Assembly (NCBI RefSeq): GCF_014282275.1
Contig: NZ_VFIA01000021.1
Location: forward strand, 52,207 to 116,206
Reading direction: 5' to 3'
Source: Spirosoma utsteinense
GTDB taxonomy: Bacteria; Bacteroidota; Bacteroidia; Cytophagales; Spirosomataceae
DNA: 64,000 bases
Shown here in pieces: positions 35,865 through 45,729 of the stretch. Within the stretch, counting starts at the first letter, position 1. Every line of letters starts with the position of its first letter. The translations under genes and the position numbers were made by a program. A model generated the notes under the pieces. That model saw nothing but the letters and a program-made list of their open reading frames with translations, searched no databases and had not been told where the DNA came from.

Positions 35865-36928
35865 CCAAAAACGTAGGCATACACGGCTTCGGCAAGCGCC
35901 TGTATGTCGTCAAATGTGTGGAAGGCGCTGATTATGATACGGGTGTTGGGGCGGTCGGCGGGTGTTGGGTAGGAAAACGAGTAGATCATAATCCCCCGCT
36001 CCAGCAGAAACGTGTACAGATCGTCCTGTTCCGAGAAAAAGATCGGGTAGCCAGTCGCGTGACTGAATAAACCGGTTGGTATCAACAACTTCTCCGCCAG
36101 CAACAGATTCTGCCGGAGTCGTTCCCGCCCTTCGGCATACAGCGTACCGGCATTGATGAAGGTGTGCATATAAGCGGGCGGCATGGGCGAACAAGCCCCA
36201 AAAAAGGCCGTTTCGCGCAACCTGGCCACCGTACTGGTCCCACCCAGCAGTACGCCCCCCGGCAGGCCCATGGCCTTCGCCAGCGACCCGGTCACGATCA
36301 GGTTGACGTTTGACTTCCGCGGTATTTGCGGCCAGATACCACTGGTGTTATTGAGCACACCCAGACCATGCGAATCGTCGACAACCAGCGTAATCGGCCG
36401 ATCGTCGGGCAACTCAGTAACCCAGTCAAAGGAGTAGTAGACCGATCGGGCTGCATCGACCGAGTTGGTCAGGATGGCCACTGGACCCGTTTCGTTAGGT
36501 TGCTTAAGTTGCTTGAGCAATTGCGCTGTCCACTCGGTGAACGGCAGCGTCGGCAAGTCAACGACCGGGCCATCCCAAAGAGCCGGATGTGCCTGTGGCC
36601 CATAGACGACTGTTGTGTTTTGCGCCCGTAGCCAGTTGACAACGACCTGTCCCGCCAGCATCCCCGACGAGAGGGTCAGGGCCTGGGGAGCACCCACGAG
36701 CGCGGCTAGGCTGGCTTCAGCTTCCTCATAAATACCAATGCGGAGGTTGCCATTGCGCGAGCTGCCGAACGACGTCCCGTAGTGGCCGATAGCGTCGATC
36801 AGTGCTTGCTGAAAAACCGGGTTCTGTTGCAGACCCAAATAAGCCGTACCACTGAAGAACAGGTATGAATTTCCGTCATGGGTGATCGTCCGGTCAGGCA
36901 ATTGGTCAATGGTGAACAGATCACTCAT
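35861..36928 (-). CDS. AONS-family PLP-dependent acyltransferase-like protein
   Basis: A 355-residue alpha-oxoamine synthase-fold protein. PLP is bound at K218 (TGSLAKAMGLPGG) and D184-D185-S-H187 (VVDDSHGLG). The N-terminal region (SGTAYLGL, SRNGNLRIGIYEEAE) fits BioF/KBL-like enzymes that join an acyl-CoA to an amino acid. The start lies 8 bases inside the epimerase gene upstream, so the two are coupled. No bio genes are near, so a biotin role is not supported; amino acid ketone formation linked to the Ala-Glu epimerase is the likelier context. Confidence 0.75.
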   Translation of the reverse strand: MSDLFTIDQLPDRTITHDGNSYLFFSGTAYLGLQQNPVFQQALIDAIGHYGTSFGSSRNGNLRIGIYEEAEASLAALVGAPQALTLSSGMLAGQVVVNWLRAQNTTVVYGPQAHPALWDGPVVDLPTLPFTEWTAQLLKQLKQPNETGPVAILTNSVDAARSVYYSFDWVTELPDDRPITLVVDDSHGLGVLNNTSGIWPQIPRKSNVNLIVTGSLAKAMGLPGGVLLGGTSTVARLRETAFFGACSPMPPAYMHTFINAGTLYAEGRERLRQNLLLAEKLLIPTGLFSHATGYPIFFSEQDDLYTFLLERGIMIYSFSYPTPADRPNTRIIISAFHTFDDIQALAEAVYAYVFG

Positions 36929-37949
36929 TCAGGTTGATGGTTAATTGTACACCGGTTCCATTTTCTGATGCATACACAACCCGGCCCTTATCGAAGGTTA
37001 CGCCCGTTGCCGGATCGTTGGCAATAAGCAACGAGCCATCCAGATCGGCATAGTCAAGTAACGGCAGCAGTTGAGCAATGGCCGAAATACCCACACTCGA
37101 CTCGGTCATACAGCCCACCATAACGCGCAGCCCAAGCTGGCGGGCCCGCGCAATCATACGACGGGCAGGCGTCAGTCCTCCGCATTTTGTCAGTTTAATA
37201 TTGACACCATGAAAGTAGCCCGCACAGCGGTCGACGTCGCTCTCTACGATACAGCTTTCATCGGCAATGATCGGTAAGGCACTCGATTCAACTACCGCTT
37301 TGGCACCCTCCCAGTCACCGGCGGGCAGCGGTTGCTCAATAAACTCGACGTTCAGCCCGGCCAGCACCCGCGATTTGGCAATGGTATCGGAAGCCGTCCA
37401 GCCGCAGTTGGCATCTACCCGAAACAAGGCATCGGTCTGGCTTCGCATGGCCCGGACCGTCTCTATATCGGTCTCCGGCCGACCCAGTTTGATCTTATAC
37501 AGCGGCCATGGAAATTCCAGCATCTTCTCAACCATGCGCCCGGGCGTATCGAGGCCAATGGTATAATTCGTAATCGGACTATGACTGGTATCGAGGTTCC
37601 ATAGGGTATGCAGCGGTTGGCCCTGTCGCCTGGCCCATAAGTCCCAGACTGCCTGATCGAGCGCACACAGAGCAAACGGATGCTGAGCCAGGTGCGGCTG
37701 CATGTCAGCCCAGAAGGCTTCAGGATCGGTTAGGTCGGCCGTTTCCAGATGGGGACGTATCTGTTTAAGAGCCGCTACCATGCCATCGATCGTGACACCG
37801 TAGTAGCGGGTGGCGGTAGCTTCGCCGTAGCCGCTATTCGGGCCATCGCGCAGCTCGACGATCAGGGTTGGCTGTACATCGCGACTATCATGGGCAATGG
37901 TAAATGTATGGTTCAAGCGCAGATCGACGCGGTGAAAGAGTAATTGCAT
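36921..37949 (-). CDS. Dipeptide epimerase (enolase superfamily)
   Basis: A 342-residue mandelate racemase/muconate lactonising protein. Catalytic pair K152-x-K154 (YKIKLG), metal ligands D179, E205 and D230, and second-face K255 (KLTKCGG) are all present; this set matches L-Ala-D/L-Glu epimerases. It would recycle murein peptides by converting L-Ala-D-Glu to L-Ala-L-Glu. Operon with the AONS-like gene (8-base overlap). A different dipeptide preference is possible and cannot be told from sequence. Confidence 0.88.
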   Translation of the reverse strand: MQLLFHRVDLRLNHTFTIAHDSRDVQPTLIVELRDGPNSGYGEATATRYYGVTIDGMVAALKQIRPHLETADLTDPEAFWADMQPHLAQHPFALCALDQAVWDLWARRQGQPLHTLWNLDTSHSPITNYTIGLDTPGRMVEKMLEFPWPLYKIKLGRPETDIETVRAMRSQTDALFRVDANCGWTASDTIAKSRVLAGLNVEFIEQPLPAGDWEGAKAVVESSALPIIADESCIVESDVDRCAGYFHGVNIKLTKCGGLTPARRMIARARQLGLRVMVGCMTESSVGISAIAQLLPLLDYADLDGSLLIANDPATGVTFDKGRVVYASENGTGVQLTINLNE

Positions 37950-37968
37950 GAAGCAAATATAAGGAAAC

Positions 37969-38048
37969 GATAAAAGGGAAGCGGGGAACTGGCAGGAAGA
38001 AGGAATCGTGTTCCTGTTTCCCCGCCGGTTCCCCGCTTCCCTTTTATC
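37969..38048. terminator. Long inverted repeat between the epimerase and response-regulator genes
   Basis: Arms 37969-37993 and 38024-38048 match at 24 of 25 positions (GATAAAAGGGAAGCGGGGAA...). Long GC-rich stem with AAAA/TTTT ends. It lies just past the stop of the minus-strand response regulator, so it probably terminates that transcript. Confidence 0.8.
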
Positions 38049-38052
38049 GGGC

Positions 38053-38700
38053 TTAAAGCTCCACTAACCCGTGCCGAACGGCTTCCATGACCATACCAAC
38101 GCGGGTTCGAACGCTCATCTTCTGAAAAACAACTTCGCGATAGCCATCTACCGTGCGTGGGCTTACACACATTTTGTCGGCTATTTCATTGTATGTCAAC
38201 TCGCTGCAAGCCATTTTCAAAAATTTGTATTCGCGGTTGTTGAGGTTAAAGAACGACATTGGTTCAGCTACCTCCGGGGCTTTGATAGGCTGAGCCAGCT
38301 GATGAGTGATAAAATCGGAATAGTAAAATCCCTTTGCCATAACCTCGTCCAGTGCCCGGTGCAACTCCGACGGGCGACAATTTTTGAACAGATATCCCCT
38401 CGCTCCATTGCGAACCATACGACCAATGTGTTCTTCGCGATCGGTCATCAGGAGGGCAATCACGCGGACCGTTGGGTGCAGGTGCCGGAGTTGAACCGCT
38501 GTTTCAAATCCGTCCATTTCGGGCATATTAAGGTCGACCAGCGCAATGTCGGGCAGGGGCCCCCGCTGAAAATGGTTGAGCAGATCGCGTCCATTTGCAG
38601 CTACGAACAAGACCTCGTAATTGGTAAACTTCTGAACGAGGTTAGCAATACCTTCGGCAACCAGATGATGATCATCGGCAATGGCTATAGAGACAGGCAT
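38053..38700 (-). CDS. NarL/FixJ-family response regulator
   Basis: A 215-residue two-domain regulator: receiver (1-120; acidic pair D10-H11 region, phospho-acceptor D56 in ALVDLNMPEMDGF, K in YLFKN) and LuxR-type HTH (150-210; NREYKFLKMACSELTYNEIA, SPRTVDGYREVVFQ). It would bind DNA when phosphorylated by a partner kinase, but no histidine kinase gene is visible nearby. Single gene with its own terminator; upstream is a small non-coding gap. Confidence 0.9.
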   Translation of the reverse strand: MPVSIAIADDHHLVAEGIANLVQKFTNYEVLFVAANGRDLLNHFQRGPLPDIALVDLNMPEMDGFETAVQLRHLHPTVRVIALLMTDREEHIGRMVRNGARGYLFKNCRPSELHRALDEVMAKGFYYSDFITHQLAQPIKAPEVAEPMSFFNLNNREYKFLKMACSELTYNEIADKMCVSPRTVDGYREVVFQKMSVRTRVGMVMEAVRHGLVEL

Positions 38701-38883
38701 GAGAGGAAGAGGATAGAGGTGGTTTACTACGCTGAAAAGTAGAGTGTTAACCGGCTAACTGCAATACCTTGACTTGGTGATTTTTCCCAAACCGTGCCCT
38801 TTATATTAAACGGTATATGTGCGAAGTAACTGAAACGTAACCCGATTGCCCTGAACCGGCACTTATAAACCGCTTTTCTTTTC

Positions 38884-39567
<684 letters not shown>

Positions 39568-39660
39568 GAGGGCTCGAATATAGTTCAGGGGTAATGGGCG
39601 GTTTAGAAAAACGCGCTCATGACCCCTGATAGTTTACGACGCTGCTGCTGCTTTTGGCCC

Positions 39661-42105
39661 TTAGTTCAGCACAGGCGCGTTTCGGCCTGCCTTTAACGGA
39701 TAGGTCTTCCCTTTCCAGACAAAGCTTCCGGTCGTTTTGGGAGGCAGCGTAATGTCCGCTTTGAGTGCCCCTTTTTCCACCTTGTAGGCAACGGATACCT
39801 TCCCATTCGGGTGGGGCATTTCTCCGCTGATGGCGTCGATGGTGCCTAAGTGCGGAGTAATTTTCACTTTGGCAAAGCCGGGGGCGTCGCTGTCGATGCC
39901 CAGTACGGTCCGAAAAAACTCCACGTTCGGGCTCGATCCCCAGGCGTGGCAATCGGAGCGCGAGGTGTTCACGTCCGAGGTTTCGGCCCAGGTGGTCAGG
40001 CCCGACGCCATATTTTCGCGCCACTTACCCAACCAGGTCATGTAATCGTCGCCCAGCCCGGCTTTGGTCAGGGCCTGATGCAGGTAGAACTTGAAATAGA
40101 TCGAGGCCGGAGCCAGCGAGGTATCGGTCAGCATCGTTTTGGCAACCGTTGTCGCCTGACTGGCTTGAGTTATTCCCGACAGTATAGCCAGTGAATTGGC
40201 GTGCTGTGAGTAGGTATCTTTCGTTTCGGTATCGGCAAAGAGATTTCTGGCCGAGTTCCAGTATTTACGCTGGATGGTCTTTTTGAGCAATTCGGCCCGG
40301 CTCATGTACTGACGGCCCAGCTCTTTCAGCCCGATGTTCGTTTCCAGTTCGGCGGCTAGCTGATAGGTCCACAGCAGTTGCATGTCCAGCACCGCCGACT
40401 CACCGTTTTTACCAACGGGTGCCATACCAAAATCCCAGCCCTTGCCCTGTGTCCAGTCGGTAAATACCCAGTAAGGCACATTTTTCAGCGAGCCATCAGG
40501 CTGTTGGTAGCGCTCAAAAAACGACAGCACCTGTCGGGCACCGGGCAGTTTGTCTTTAATAAACAGGCTGTCGGGCCGGTATCGGTAGTAGTCGTGAAGC
40601 ATGGCCACCCACCAGAGCGAGAAGGTCGGAATCTGCTGATGCAGATCAGTGGGGTACCGGCTCAGGGTAATTCCTTCGGCAAGGCGGGAATGATCCATGA
40701 GCGTGAGTCCGTAGCGCACCAGCCGGTCGTCGCCCGCGTAGAAAAGCGACACCAGCGATTGTATCCGGGCATCGCCGATGTACTGCAACTGCTCGTAATA
40801 GGGGCAATCCATATAGGTTTCGAAGGCGCAGAGCCGGGCCGTTCGCCAGCCAATATCGAGCATTTTCCCCATCTCGGGGTTTTGGCTTTGCAGCTTGGCG
40901 TTGACTGAAAATGGATAACCAGTAAATGTGCCGTAGAAATCGTCGATCACGAGTGGTTCGGCTTTGGTGCTCACCACCAGTTGAACGTACCGGTAGGTTC
41001 GCCACCAGAGCGGGGTGTAGGCCTGATTGGCCGTGCCATCGGATAGGAGACTATCTGCCTTACCGATAAAGATTTTTCCGTCGACATCGTCCCGGTTTCC
41101 TTTAGGCAGGGAGGGAACTCTTGGGCCGTTCATGTTTTCGTTCTTCCGAATATAGAGCCCTTCCGAATACCCGATGGATACCCCCGCGCCCTGCCCCCCG
41201 CTAAACTGAAGCGTTGGATACGCGTTGGTCAGGAAACCCTGATCGAGCAAGATGGTAGCCGTTGTATTGGCGGGTATGGTCACTTTGGTTGGGGTGGCCG
41301 GAAAACCAGCGGGTACGTTGACACCACTTGCTTTTCGGGTAGCCGCTAACCGTTGGGTCGTCATTTCCATCGCGGGGACCGGAGAAGGCACCAGCATCCA
41401 GCCCGATGAATTGACAGCGGCATCTTTGGTAACACCGGGGCCGATCAGGCGGGCGCTCACCCACTTGCTCTCGTCATAGTCTGTTTTCTCCCAGCCTTTC
41501 AGGTGCTTACTCATGTCGAGCAGTTCGGCAGGGCCGGCCACGTAATAGCCCGGCACCCGAACCGTCAGCGGCTGGTAGCTTTCGTCTTTACTGGTTTTCC
41601 AGCTCGCATCGGTATTCAGCACTTCCTCGGCGGGACCATTGCCCTGAAGAATAAAGGCCGTCAGGAAAGAAATCTGCGCTTCGGGCTTCAGACGACCATC
41701 GTTCCAGACCACTGCCGCTACCGTATTTCGCCCCGCCTGTAAGTAGGGAGCCAGGTCCAGCGTTTCGAAATTCCAGAAGTAGAGGTCACCTCGCGTTGGG
41801 CCCTGCGCCACCTGCTTGCCATTCACAAACAGCTTATACCGGTTGTCGCCCGACACGTGAACGACAAACGAAGTCGGCTTACTGCTTAACTCAATGGTTT
41901 TTCGGAATTTATAAACGCCATAGTCTTTCAGCGTCAGATCAGACGAGGCTGTAAACCGGTTAATGGGACGGCCCGGCCCGGTAATCCACTGGGCTTTCCA
42001 GGGTTTTTGCAAGAGATCCTCCCGAATGGACTGAGCCTGTAGTCGGGGACTGAGTGCCACCAGCGTAATGATCAGAGTGAAAAAGGCAGATAGTTTTATT
42101 TTCAT
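39661..42105 (-). CDS. Alpha-L-rhamnosidase (GH78)
   Basis: An 814-residue secreted hydrolase (signal peptide MKIKLSAFFTLIITLVAL..., about 22 residues). N-terminal beta domains follow (VHVSGDNRYKLFVNGKQVAQ; a GH78-type D1 motif with GPTRGDLYFWNFE), then the (alpha/alpha)6 barrel with the GH78 acid motif CPYYEQLQYIGDAR (general acid Glu) and WGSSPNVEFFR near the end. It would cut terminal alpha-L-rhamnose from plant or bacterial glycans outside the cytoplasm. ATG 42105 is chosen because it opens the signal peptide; the frame reaches 42219 without conserved sequence. Its C-terminus is followed by the DNA of the AraC remnant region. Confidence 0.92.
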   Translation of the reverse strand: MKIKLSAFFTLIITLVALSPRLQAQSIREDLLQKPWKAQWITGPGRPINRFTASSDLTLKDYGVYKFRKTIELSSKPTSFVVHVSGDNRYKLFVNGKQVAQGPTRGDLYFWNFETLDLAPYLQAGRNTVAAVVWNDGRLKPEAQISFLTAFILQGNGPAEEVLNTDASWKTSKDESYQPLTVRVPGYYVAGPAELLDMSKHLKGWEKTDYDESKWVSARLIGPGVTKDAAVNSSGWMLVPSPVPAMEMTTQRLAATRKASGVNVPAGFPATPTKVTIPANTTATILLDQGFLTNAYPTLQFSGGQGAGVSIGYSEGLYIRKNENMNGPRVPSLPKGNRDDVDGKIFIGKADSLLSDGTANQAYTPLWWRTYRYVQLVVSTKAEPLVIDDFYGTFTGYPFSVNAKLQSQNPEMGKMLDIGWRTARLCAFETYMDCPYYEQLQYIGDARIQSLVSLFYAGDDRLVRYGLTLMDHSRLAEGITLSRYPTDLHQQIPTFSLWWVAMLHDYYRYRPDSLFIKDKLPGARQVLSFFERYQQPDGSLKNVPYWVFTDWTQGKGWDFGMAPVGKNGESAVLDMQLLWTYQLAAELETNIGLKELGRQYMSRAELLKKTIQRKYWNSARNLFADTETKDTYSQHANSLAILSGITQASQATTVAKTMLTDTSLAPASIYFKFYLHQALTKAGLGDDYMTWLGKWRENMASGLTTWAETSDVNTSRSDCHAWGSSPNVEFFRTVLGIDSDAPGFAKVKITPHLGTIDAISGEMPHPNGKVSVAYKVEKGALKADITLPPKTTGSFVWKGKTYPLKAGRNAPVLN

Positions 42106-42189
42106 CGGAACGGGTTTGTTAAGGGAGAATACACGCGAACTATTGCGTTTGTAGTAGATGACGGACCTGGTAGCCGCGTAGCGGCTTAA

Positions 42190-42323
42190 TGTTTGTAGCC
42201 CAACGTTGAATGATTTCATTCAGGCGTGCCGTAGGTACGCAACCAAACGACTGTCACGTACCTACGGCACGCCTGATTGAGATCATTTAACGTTGGGCTA
42301 CAAACATGTCGTACCTACGGCAC
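42190..42323. repeat. Large inverted repeat with GTACCTACGGCAC words
   Basis: Arms 42190-42239 and 42257-42306 (TGTTTGTAGCCCAACGTT ... GTACCTACGGCAC) are near-complementary over 50 bases, with a 17-base loop. One further copy of GTCGTACCTACGGCAC lies at 42308-42323. The unit fills the gap between the rhamnosidase and the esterase and has no coding content. Typical of Cytophagales intergenic palindromes. Confidence 0.8.
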
Positions 42324-42352
42324 TTAAAAGGCTAAAACCAGCATTACAAATT

Positions 42353-44014
42353 CTACAATCGTCCAATCGACCGCCACATAGCCAACTCCTGGCCGAATCG
42401 GTTATCGATGATTTCGCAGTTGGCATCAATACGCATGGTTGGCCGGGTTTTGAGGTTGAAGGCGGGCCATGCCGGTACGTCTTTGGCGGCTGGTTTACCC
42501 GTGCGGGCGAAGGTTGTCCAGAGTTCAGCAAAGTGATGAGAAGCCGTAAACCGTTCGGGGCGGTTGCCGCCGAAGAAGCTTTCTTTCGGTGCCGAACCGT
42601 CGCGGGGGGGCACTTCATTGTTGAACTTGAATGAAATATCCATCGCGTGGGGCGTGCCCATGGCGTAGTCCGTACCGGGGATCTTTTTCTCCGACTTGTA
42701 GCCGAAATTGTAGAGGTAAACCGGTGCCCCGCCCTGCTTCGTCTTTTTCTCGGCAATGTCTACCGAACCCAGCCCCATCATGGTAATGGACGAAACGGCA
42801 ATGAAAATATCCGGTGCCGTAGCGTTGGGATTCGCTTTCCGATAGGTGTCGATAATTTTGGGGGTATCCTCGCCAAATTGCGTTTCCAGACGCTTGGGTA
42901 AGGTTTCAAACGTCAGTTTGGCAAATTCGGTATCCTTACGCTCCCAGGCGAAGAAGGTGAATTCGTCTTCATTCCAGCCAACCAGCAGGGGTTTGTTGCG
43001 GGAGATAGCCGGGGCCGTTGGATCGAAAGGATTATGGGGCAGGGCAACGCCATCGACAACCGGCGAAAAACCACCCGCTCTGCGTTCCATAAGGGGTTTC
43101 TTGTTGTTTTTCTCCTGAAACGGCGGAGCAAAAGGAAGCTTGGCCTGCATCGCCAGCAAATCAGCCGCTGGTACATCCAGCAGTTTTCGCCAGTCTTTCG
43201 GGGCGATGTTCAACTCTCGGAGCAGCATGGCCGTTGTTTCGGCGGCTGTCTCTTTGGACGCCATCCGAACGCCCGGCCCGCTCTCGATGGAAGCCTTGTT
43301 AAAGTAGGGAGCCGCGGATGGCATGGCGTACAAACAGGACGTCTTAGCCCCCCCGCCCGATTCGCCAAAGATCATTACGTTAGCCGGGTCGCCCCCAAAG
43401 CGGGCTATATTGTCGTGTACCCATTTCAGGCCATGGACAATGTCGAGCATGCCCATGTTACCCGAACCGGCATAGTCGGCCCCGGCAATGTCGTCCAGAT
43501 ACAGAAAGCCCAGAAGGCCCAGGCGGTGATTGGTCTGCACCACCACCACATCAAAATTCCGGGCCAGGTTCGACCCATCCTGACCGCCAGAAGCCCCGGA
43601 GCCAATCACGAACCCACCGCCGTGGCTATAGAACATAACCGGACGCTTCTTATTATCATTGGCCGGGGTCCACACGTTCAGGAAAAGACAGTCTTCTGAA
43701 GGAGCCGGTTCGTTCCGGCGTGGCCCCTGCATGGCCGGTGCGCCAAATTCGAGCGCATCCCGCACACCCGTCCAGGGGTCGAGCGGGGCAGGCCGACGGA
43801 ACCGGCGATCACCGGAGATTCTACCGCCGTAGGGAATGCCCTTAAACAGATTGACGCCGTCTTTACGCATACCCCGAAGCTTACCGTAACTGGTGTCTGT
43901 GGTGACAAACTCATCGGCTTTGCCAAATCGAGAAAACCCATAGTTTGGCATTGTAACTACGGCCGAGGTGACGGCTAATTGCGCTAAAAAATCACGTCTC
44001 TTAATCGGGTTCAT
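42353..44014 (-). CDS. Type B carboxylesterase, secreted
   Basis: A 553-residue alpha/beta hydrolase of the para-nitrobenzyl esterase/cholinesterase-like family: oxyanion loop HGGGF (131-135), nucleophile S219 in FGESGGG, and a late histidine in GTPHAMDI. The front has a twin-arginine-like KRRDFLAQL (5-13) and a hydrophobic stretch, so Tat export is likely. It hydrolyses esters of unknown structure. It is divergent from a LysR gene, with an operator-like palindrome in between; the LysR protein may control it. Confidence 0.9.
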   Translation of the reverse strand: MNPIKRRDFLAQLAVTSAVVTMPNYGFSRFGKADEFVTTDTSYGKLRGMRKDGVNLFKGIPYGGRISGDRRFRRPAPLDPWTGVRDALEFGAPAMQGPRRNEPAPSEDCLFLNVWTPANDNKKRPVMFYSHGGGFVIGSGASGGQDGSNLARNFDVVVVQTNHRLGLLGFLYLDDIAGADYAGSGNMGMLDIVHGLKWVHDNIARFGGDPANVMIFGESGGGAKTSCLYAMPSAAPYFNKASIESGPGVRMASKETAAETTAMLLRELNIAPKDWRKLLDVPAADLLAMQAKLPFAPPFQEKNNKKPLMERRAGGFSPVVDGVALPHNPFDPTAPAISRNKPLLVGWNEDEFTFFAWERKDTEFAKLTFETLPKRLETQFGEDTPKIIDTYRKANPNATAPDIFIAVSSITMMGLGSVDIAEKKTKQGGAPVYLYNFGYKSEKKIPGTDYAMGTPHAMDISFKFNNEVPPRDGSAPKESFFGGNRPERFTASHHFAELWTTFARTGKPAAKDVPAWPAFNLKTRPTMRIDANCEIIDNRFGQELAMWRSIGRL

Positions 44015-44111
44015 AAAAGAAAAGCTTGAGCTGGCGAAAGGATGAATTAGGTCAAATTTCAGCCTAAAAGGCAGAAATACAGTAGAAAAGTATTATTATA
44101 GTTTCTTACTT

Positions 44112-44134
44112 AATGATAAGAAATACTTATCATT
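44112..44134. promoter_or_regulatory. Operator-like palindrome between the esterase and the LysR gene
   Basis: AATGATAAG and CTTATCATT (9-bp arms, 5-base spacer) sit in the 157-base divergent gap. The T-N11-A spacing of LysR boxes fits (ATGATAAG...CTTATCAT). Likely binding site of the divergently encoded LysR protein, an inference from position. Confidence 0.6.
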
Positions 44135-44171
44135 GACGATAGCTTTACTGAGCGTTGTACAAACTCAACTA

Positions 44172-45110
44172 ATGGAATTACGTCAGTTAAAATACTTCGT
44201 AGGTGTGGTCGAAGAACTTCATTTTGGTCAGGCCGCCAAGCGATTGTTCGTTACGCAACCGGCCCTAAGTCAACAAATAAGGCTACTGGAAGGTGAACTT
44301 GGTGTGGAACTGTTTGGGCTCATCAAACGGCAGCGGCAACACCGAGTGGAACTGACTCAGGCCGGGGCTCTTTTTCTGGAAGAAGCCAGACGGATTTTGC
44401 AACTGACTGACAACGCAATTCACAATGTGCGGCAGGCAGGTGCTAAAGAGCAGGCGTTGACGCTGGGCATTTTTAAGCTGATTCTGCCCCAACGCATCAT
44501 TGGCATGCTTGAACTGTTTTCGGCTCACTTCCCCCTGATCGACATTAAACTGGTGGAGTTACCCAACCCGGCTTCGGTACAGGAATATGTCGCAAACGAC
44601 CAGATCGATCTGGGCATGACGGTGTTGCCATTGGAGCACAAAGGACTAACGGCTACCCAGTATACCGAAACTGATTACACAGTTTTAATGAACAGACAAC
44701 ATCCGCTTTCCAGCCAACAGGTGGTTCGTCTCGATCAATTACATACCGAAAAATGGGTCGATCATGGCCCTGAGACCGGACTCTATTTCGGGCAGCTTGA
44801 GGAGGCTTGCCAGCAGGCTGGTTTTAATCGAAAAATCAACATCGCGCATTTTGTGCCTTCGTTCGATCTCCTGAAAAGCATGGTTCGGTTGGGAAAGGGA
44901 ATTGCCTTCATTCCGGCTTCGCTGGATTTGCGAACAGACCCCGACCTGCTGTCAATGCCCATCGTTAACGCCGACGGTACGCCCTTCAAACAGGTTGTAA
45001 TCCGACACGTGCTGGTCCACCGGTCCGAGCAAACGAAACCGCTGGTGCAGGCGTTGAGCGGGTTGGTGAAATCAACCTTTCCAATTACTTCCGGTACTGC
45101 TCTTCGCTGA
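44172..45110 (+). CDS. LysR-family transcriptional regulator
   Basis: A 312-residue LysR protein: winged HTH at residues 1-62 ([20 protein letters not shown], then [18 protein letters not shown]) and effector domain from about 90. ATG 44172 is chosen over the earlier ATG 44133 because LysR proteins begin at this MELRQLKYF. Divergent from the esterase. It overlaps the cupin gene's end by 26 bases in convergent orientation. The effector is unknown. Confidence 0.9.
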   Translation: MELRQLKYFVGVVEELHFGQAAKRLFVTQPALSQQIRLLEGELGVELFGLIKRQRQHRVELTQAGALFLEEARRILQLTDNAIHNVRQAGAKEQALTLGIFKLILPQRIIGMLELFSAHFPLIDIKLVELPNPASVQEYVANDQIDLGMTVLPLEHKGLTATQYTETDYTVLMNRQHPLSSQQVVRLDQLHTEKWVDHGPETGLYFGQLEEACQQAGFNRKINIAHFVPSFDLLKSMVRLGKGIAFIPASLDLRTDPDLLSMPIVNADGTPFKQVVIRHVLVHRSEQTKPLVQALSGLVKSTFPITSGTALR

Positions 45111-45480
45111 CTTTCTCCAGCCAGTCGACTACTTTTCCGTTCAGGTTTTCCTGCATGGCGGTATGGGTCATGCCGGTGGTAGGGGTAGCGCCGTGCCAGT
45201 GTTTCTCGTCGGGTTCAAACCAAACTACGTCGCCCGGATGAATTTCTTCAATTGGGCCACCTTCGCGCTGCACCCAGCCACAACCGGCGGTAACCAGCAG
45301 CGTTTGCCCCAGCGGATGGGTATGCCAGGCCGTCCGGGCACCGGGTTCAAAGGTGACACTCGCTGCGGCTGCGCGCCGGGCGTCATTGGCCGCAAATAAG
45401 GGGTCGATGCGCACCGCGCCAGTAAACCAGTCTTCCGGTCCTTTGCCCGAAGGCTGCGTACCAATTCGTGTGATTTTCAT
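45085..45480 (-). CDS. Cupin-domain protein, cytoplasmic
   Basis: A 131-residue single cupin. Motif 1 appears as [13 protein letters not shown] and motif 2 as [17 protein letters not shown], keeping the usual His and Glu/His metal ligands. No signal peptide. Similar in build to the secreted cupin at 52.4-52.9 kb (both end near a WL-K/QAVTDEEY-like segment). Such cupins are often annotated as mandelonitrile lyase-like; the reaction is unknown. The C-terminal end overlaps the LysR gene's 3' end. Confidence 0.85.
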   Translation of the reverse strand: MKITRIGTQPSGKGPEDWFTGAVRIDPLFAANDARRAAAASVTFEPGARTAWHTHPLGQTLLVTAGCGWVQREGGPIEEIHPGDVVWFEPDEKHWHGATPTTGMTHTAMQENLNGKVVDWLEKVSEEQYRK

Positions 45481-45527
45481 GATGAATTTCGTTTTGAGGT
45501 ACTAAAAAATGTGATTAATGGATGATC

Positions 45528-45651
45528 GATTTTGTCATGGCTCCGGCCACCCGGCCCGACGCAGGAGGGATCTTTGGTAAAGATGCCCCCCCCCCGGTTT
45601 ACCGAAGATCCCTCCTGCGTCGGGCCGGGTGGCCGGAGCCATGACAAAATC
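45528..45651. repeat. Hairpin repeat, copy 1 of a TGTCAT...GGATCTT family
   Basis: Arms 45528-45574 and 45605-45651 are perfectly complementary over 47 bases, with a 30-base loop holding a run of ten C (45586-45595). The arm carries TGTCATGGC, GGCCCGACGCAGGAGGGATC. Copies 2 and 3 at 47.6 and 51.7 kb share the TGTCAT core, a GACG box and the GGATCTT/GCATCTT box. This is the widespread Bacteroidota intergenic palindrome pattern; here it fills the gap between two genes. Confidence 0.85.
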
Positions 45652-45729
45652 AACCACAATAACAAATGATTATCAAACACTTATATTTTACAGTGCCCAT
45701 TAATCACGTTAAATAGCGTTGAATCTGAA

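Noticed and set aside
35861..36928. Assignment of the PLP enzyme as biotin synthesis BioF
   Set aside because: No other bio gene is close, and the gene is coupled to a dipeptide epimerase.
36921..37949. A muconate or mandelate pathway role for the enolase-superfamily protein
   Set aside because: The KxK pair with the second-face lysine and the genome context fit dipeptide epimerases better.
45085..45480. LysR/cupin overlap as a sign of an error
   Set aside because: The 26-base convergent overlap keeps both proteins' normal C-termini, so it is simply compact.
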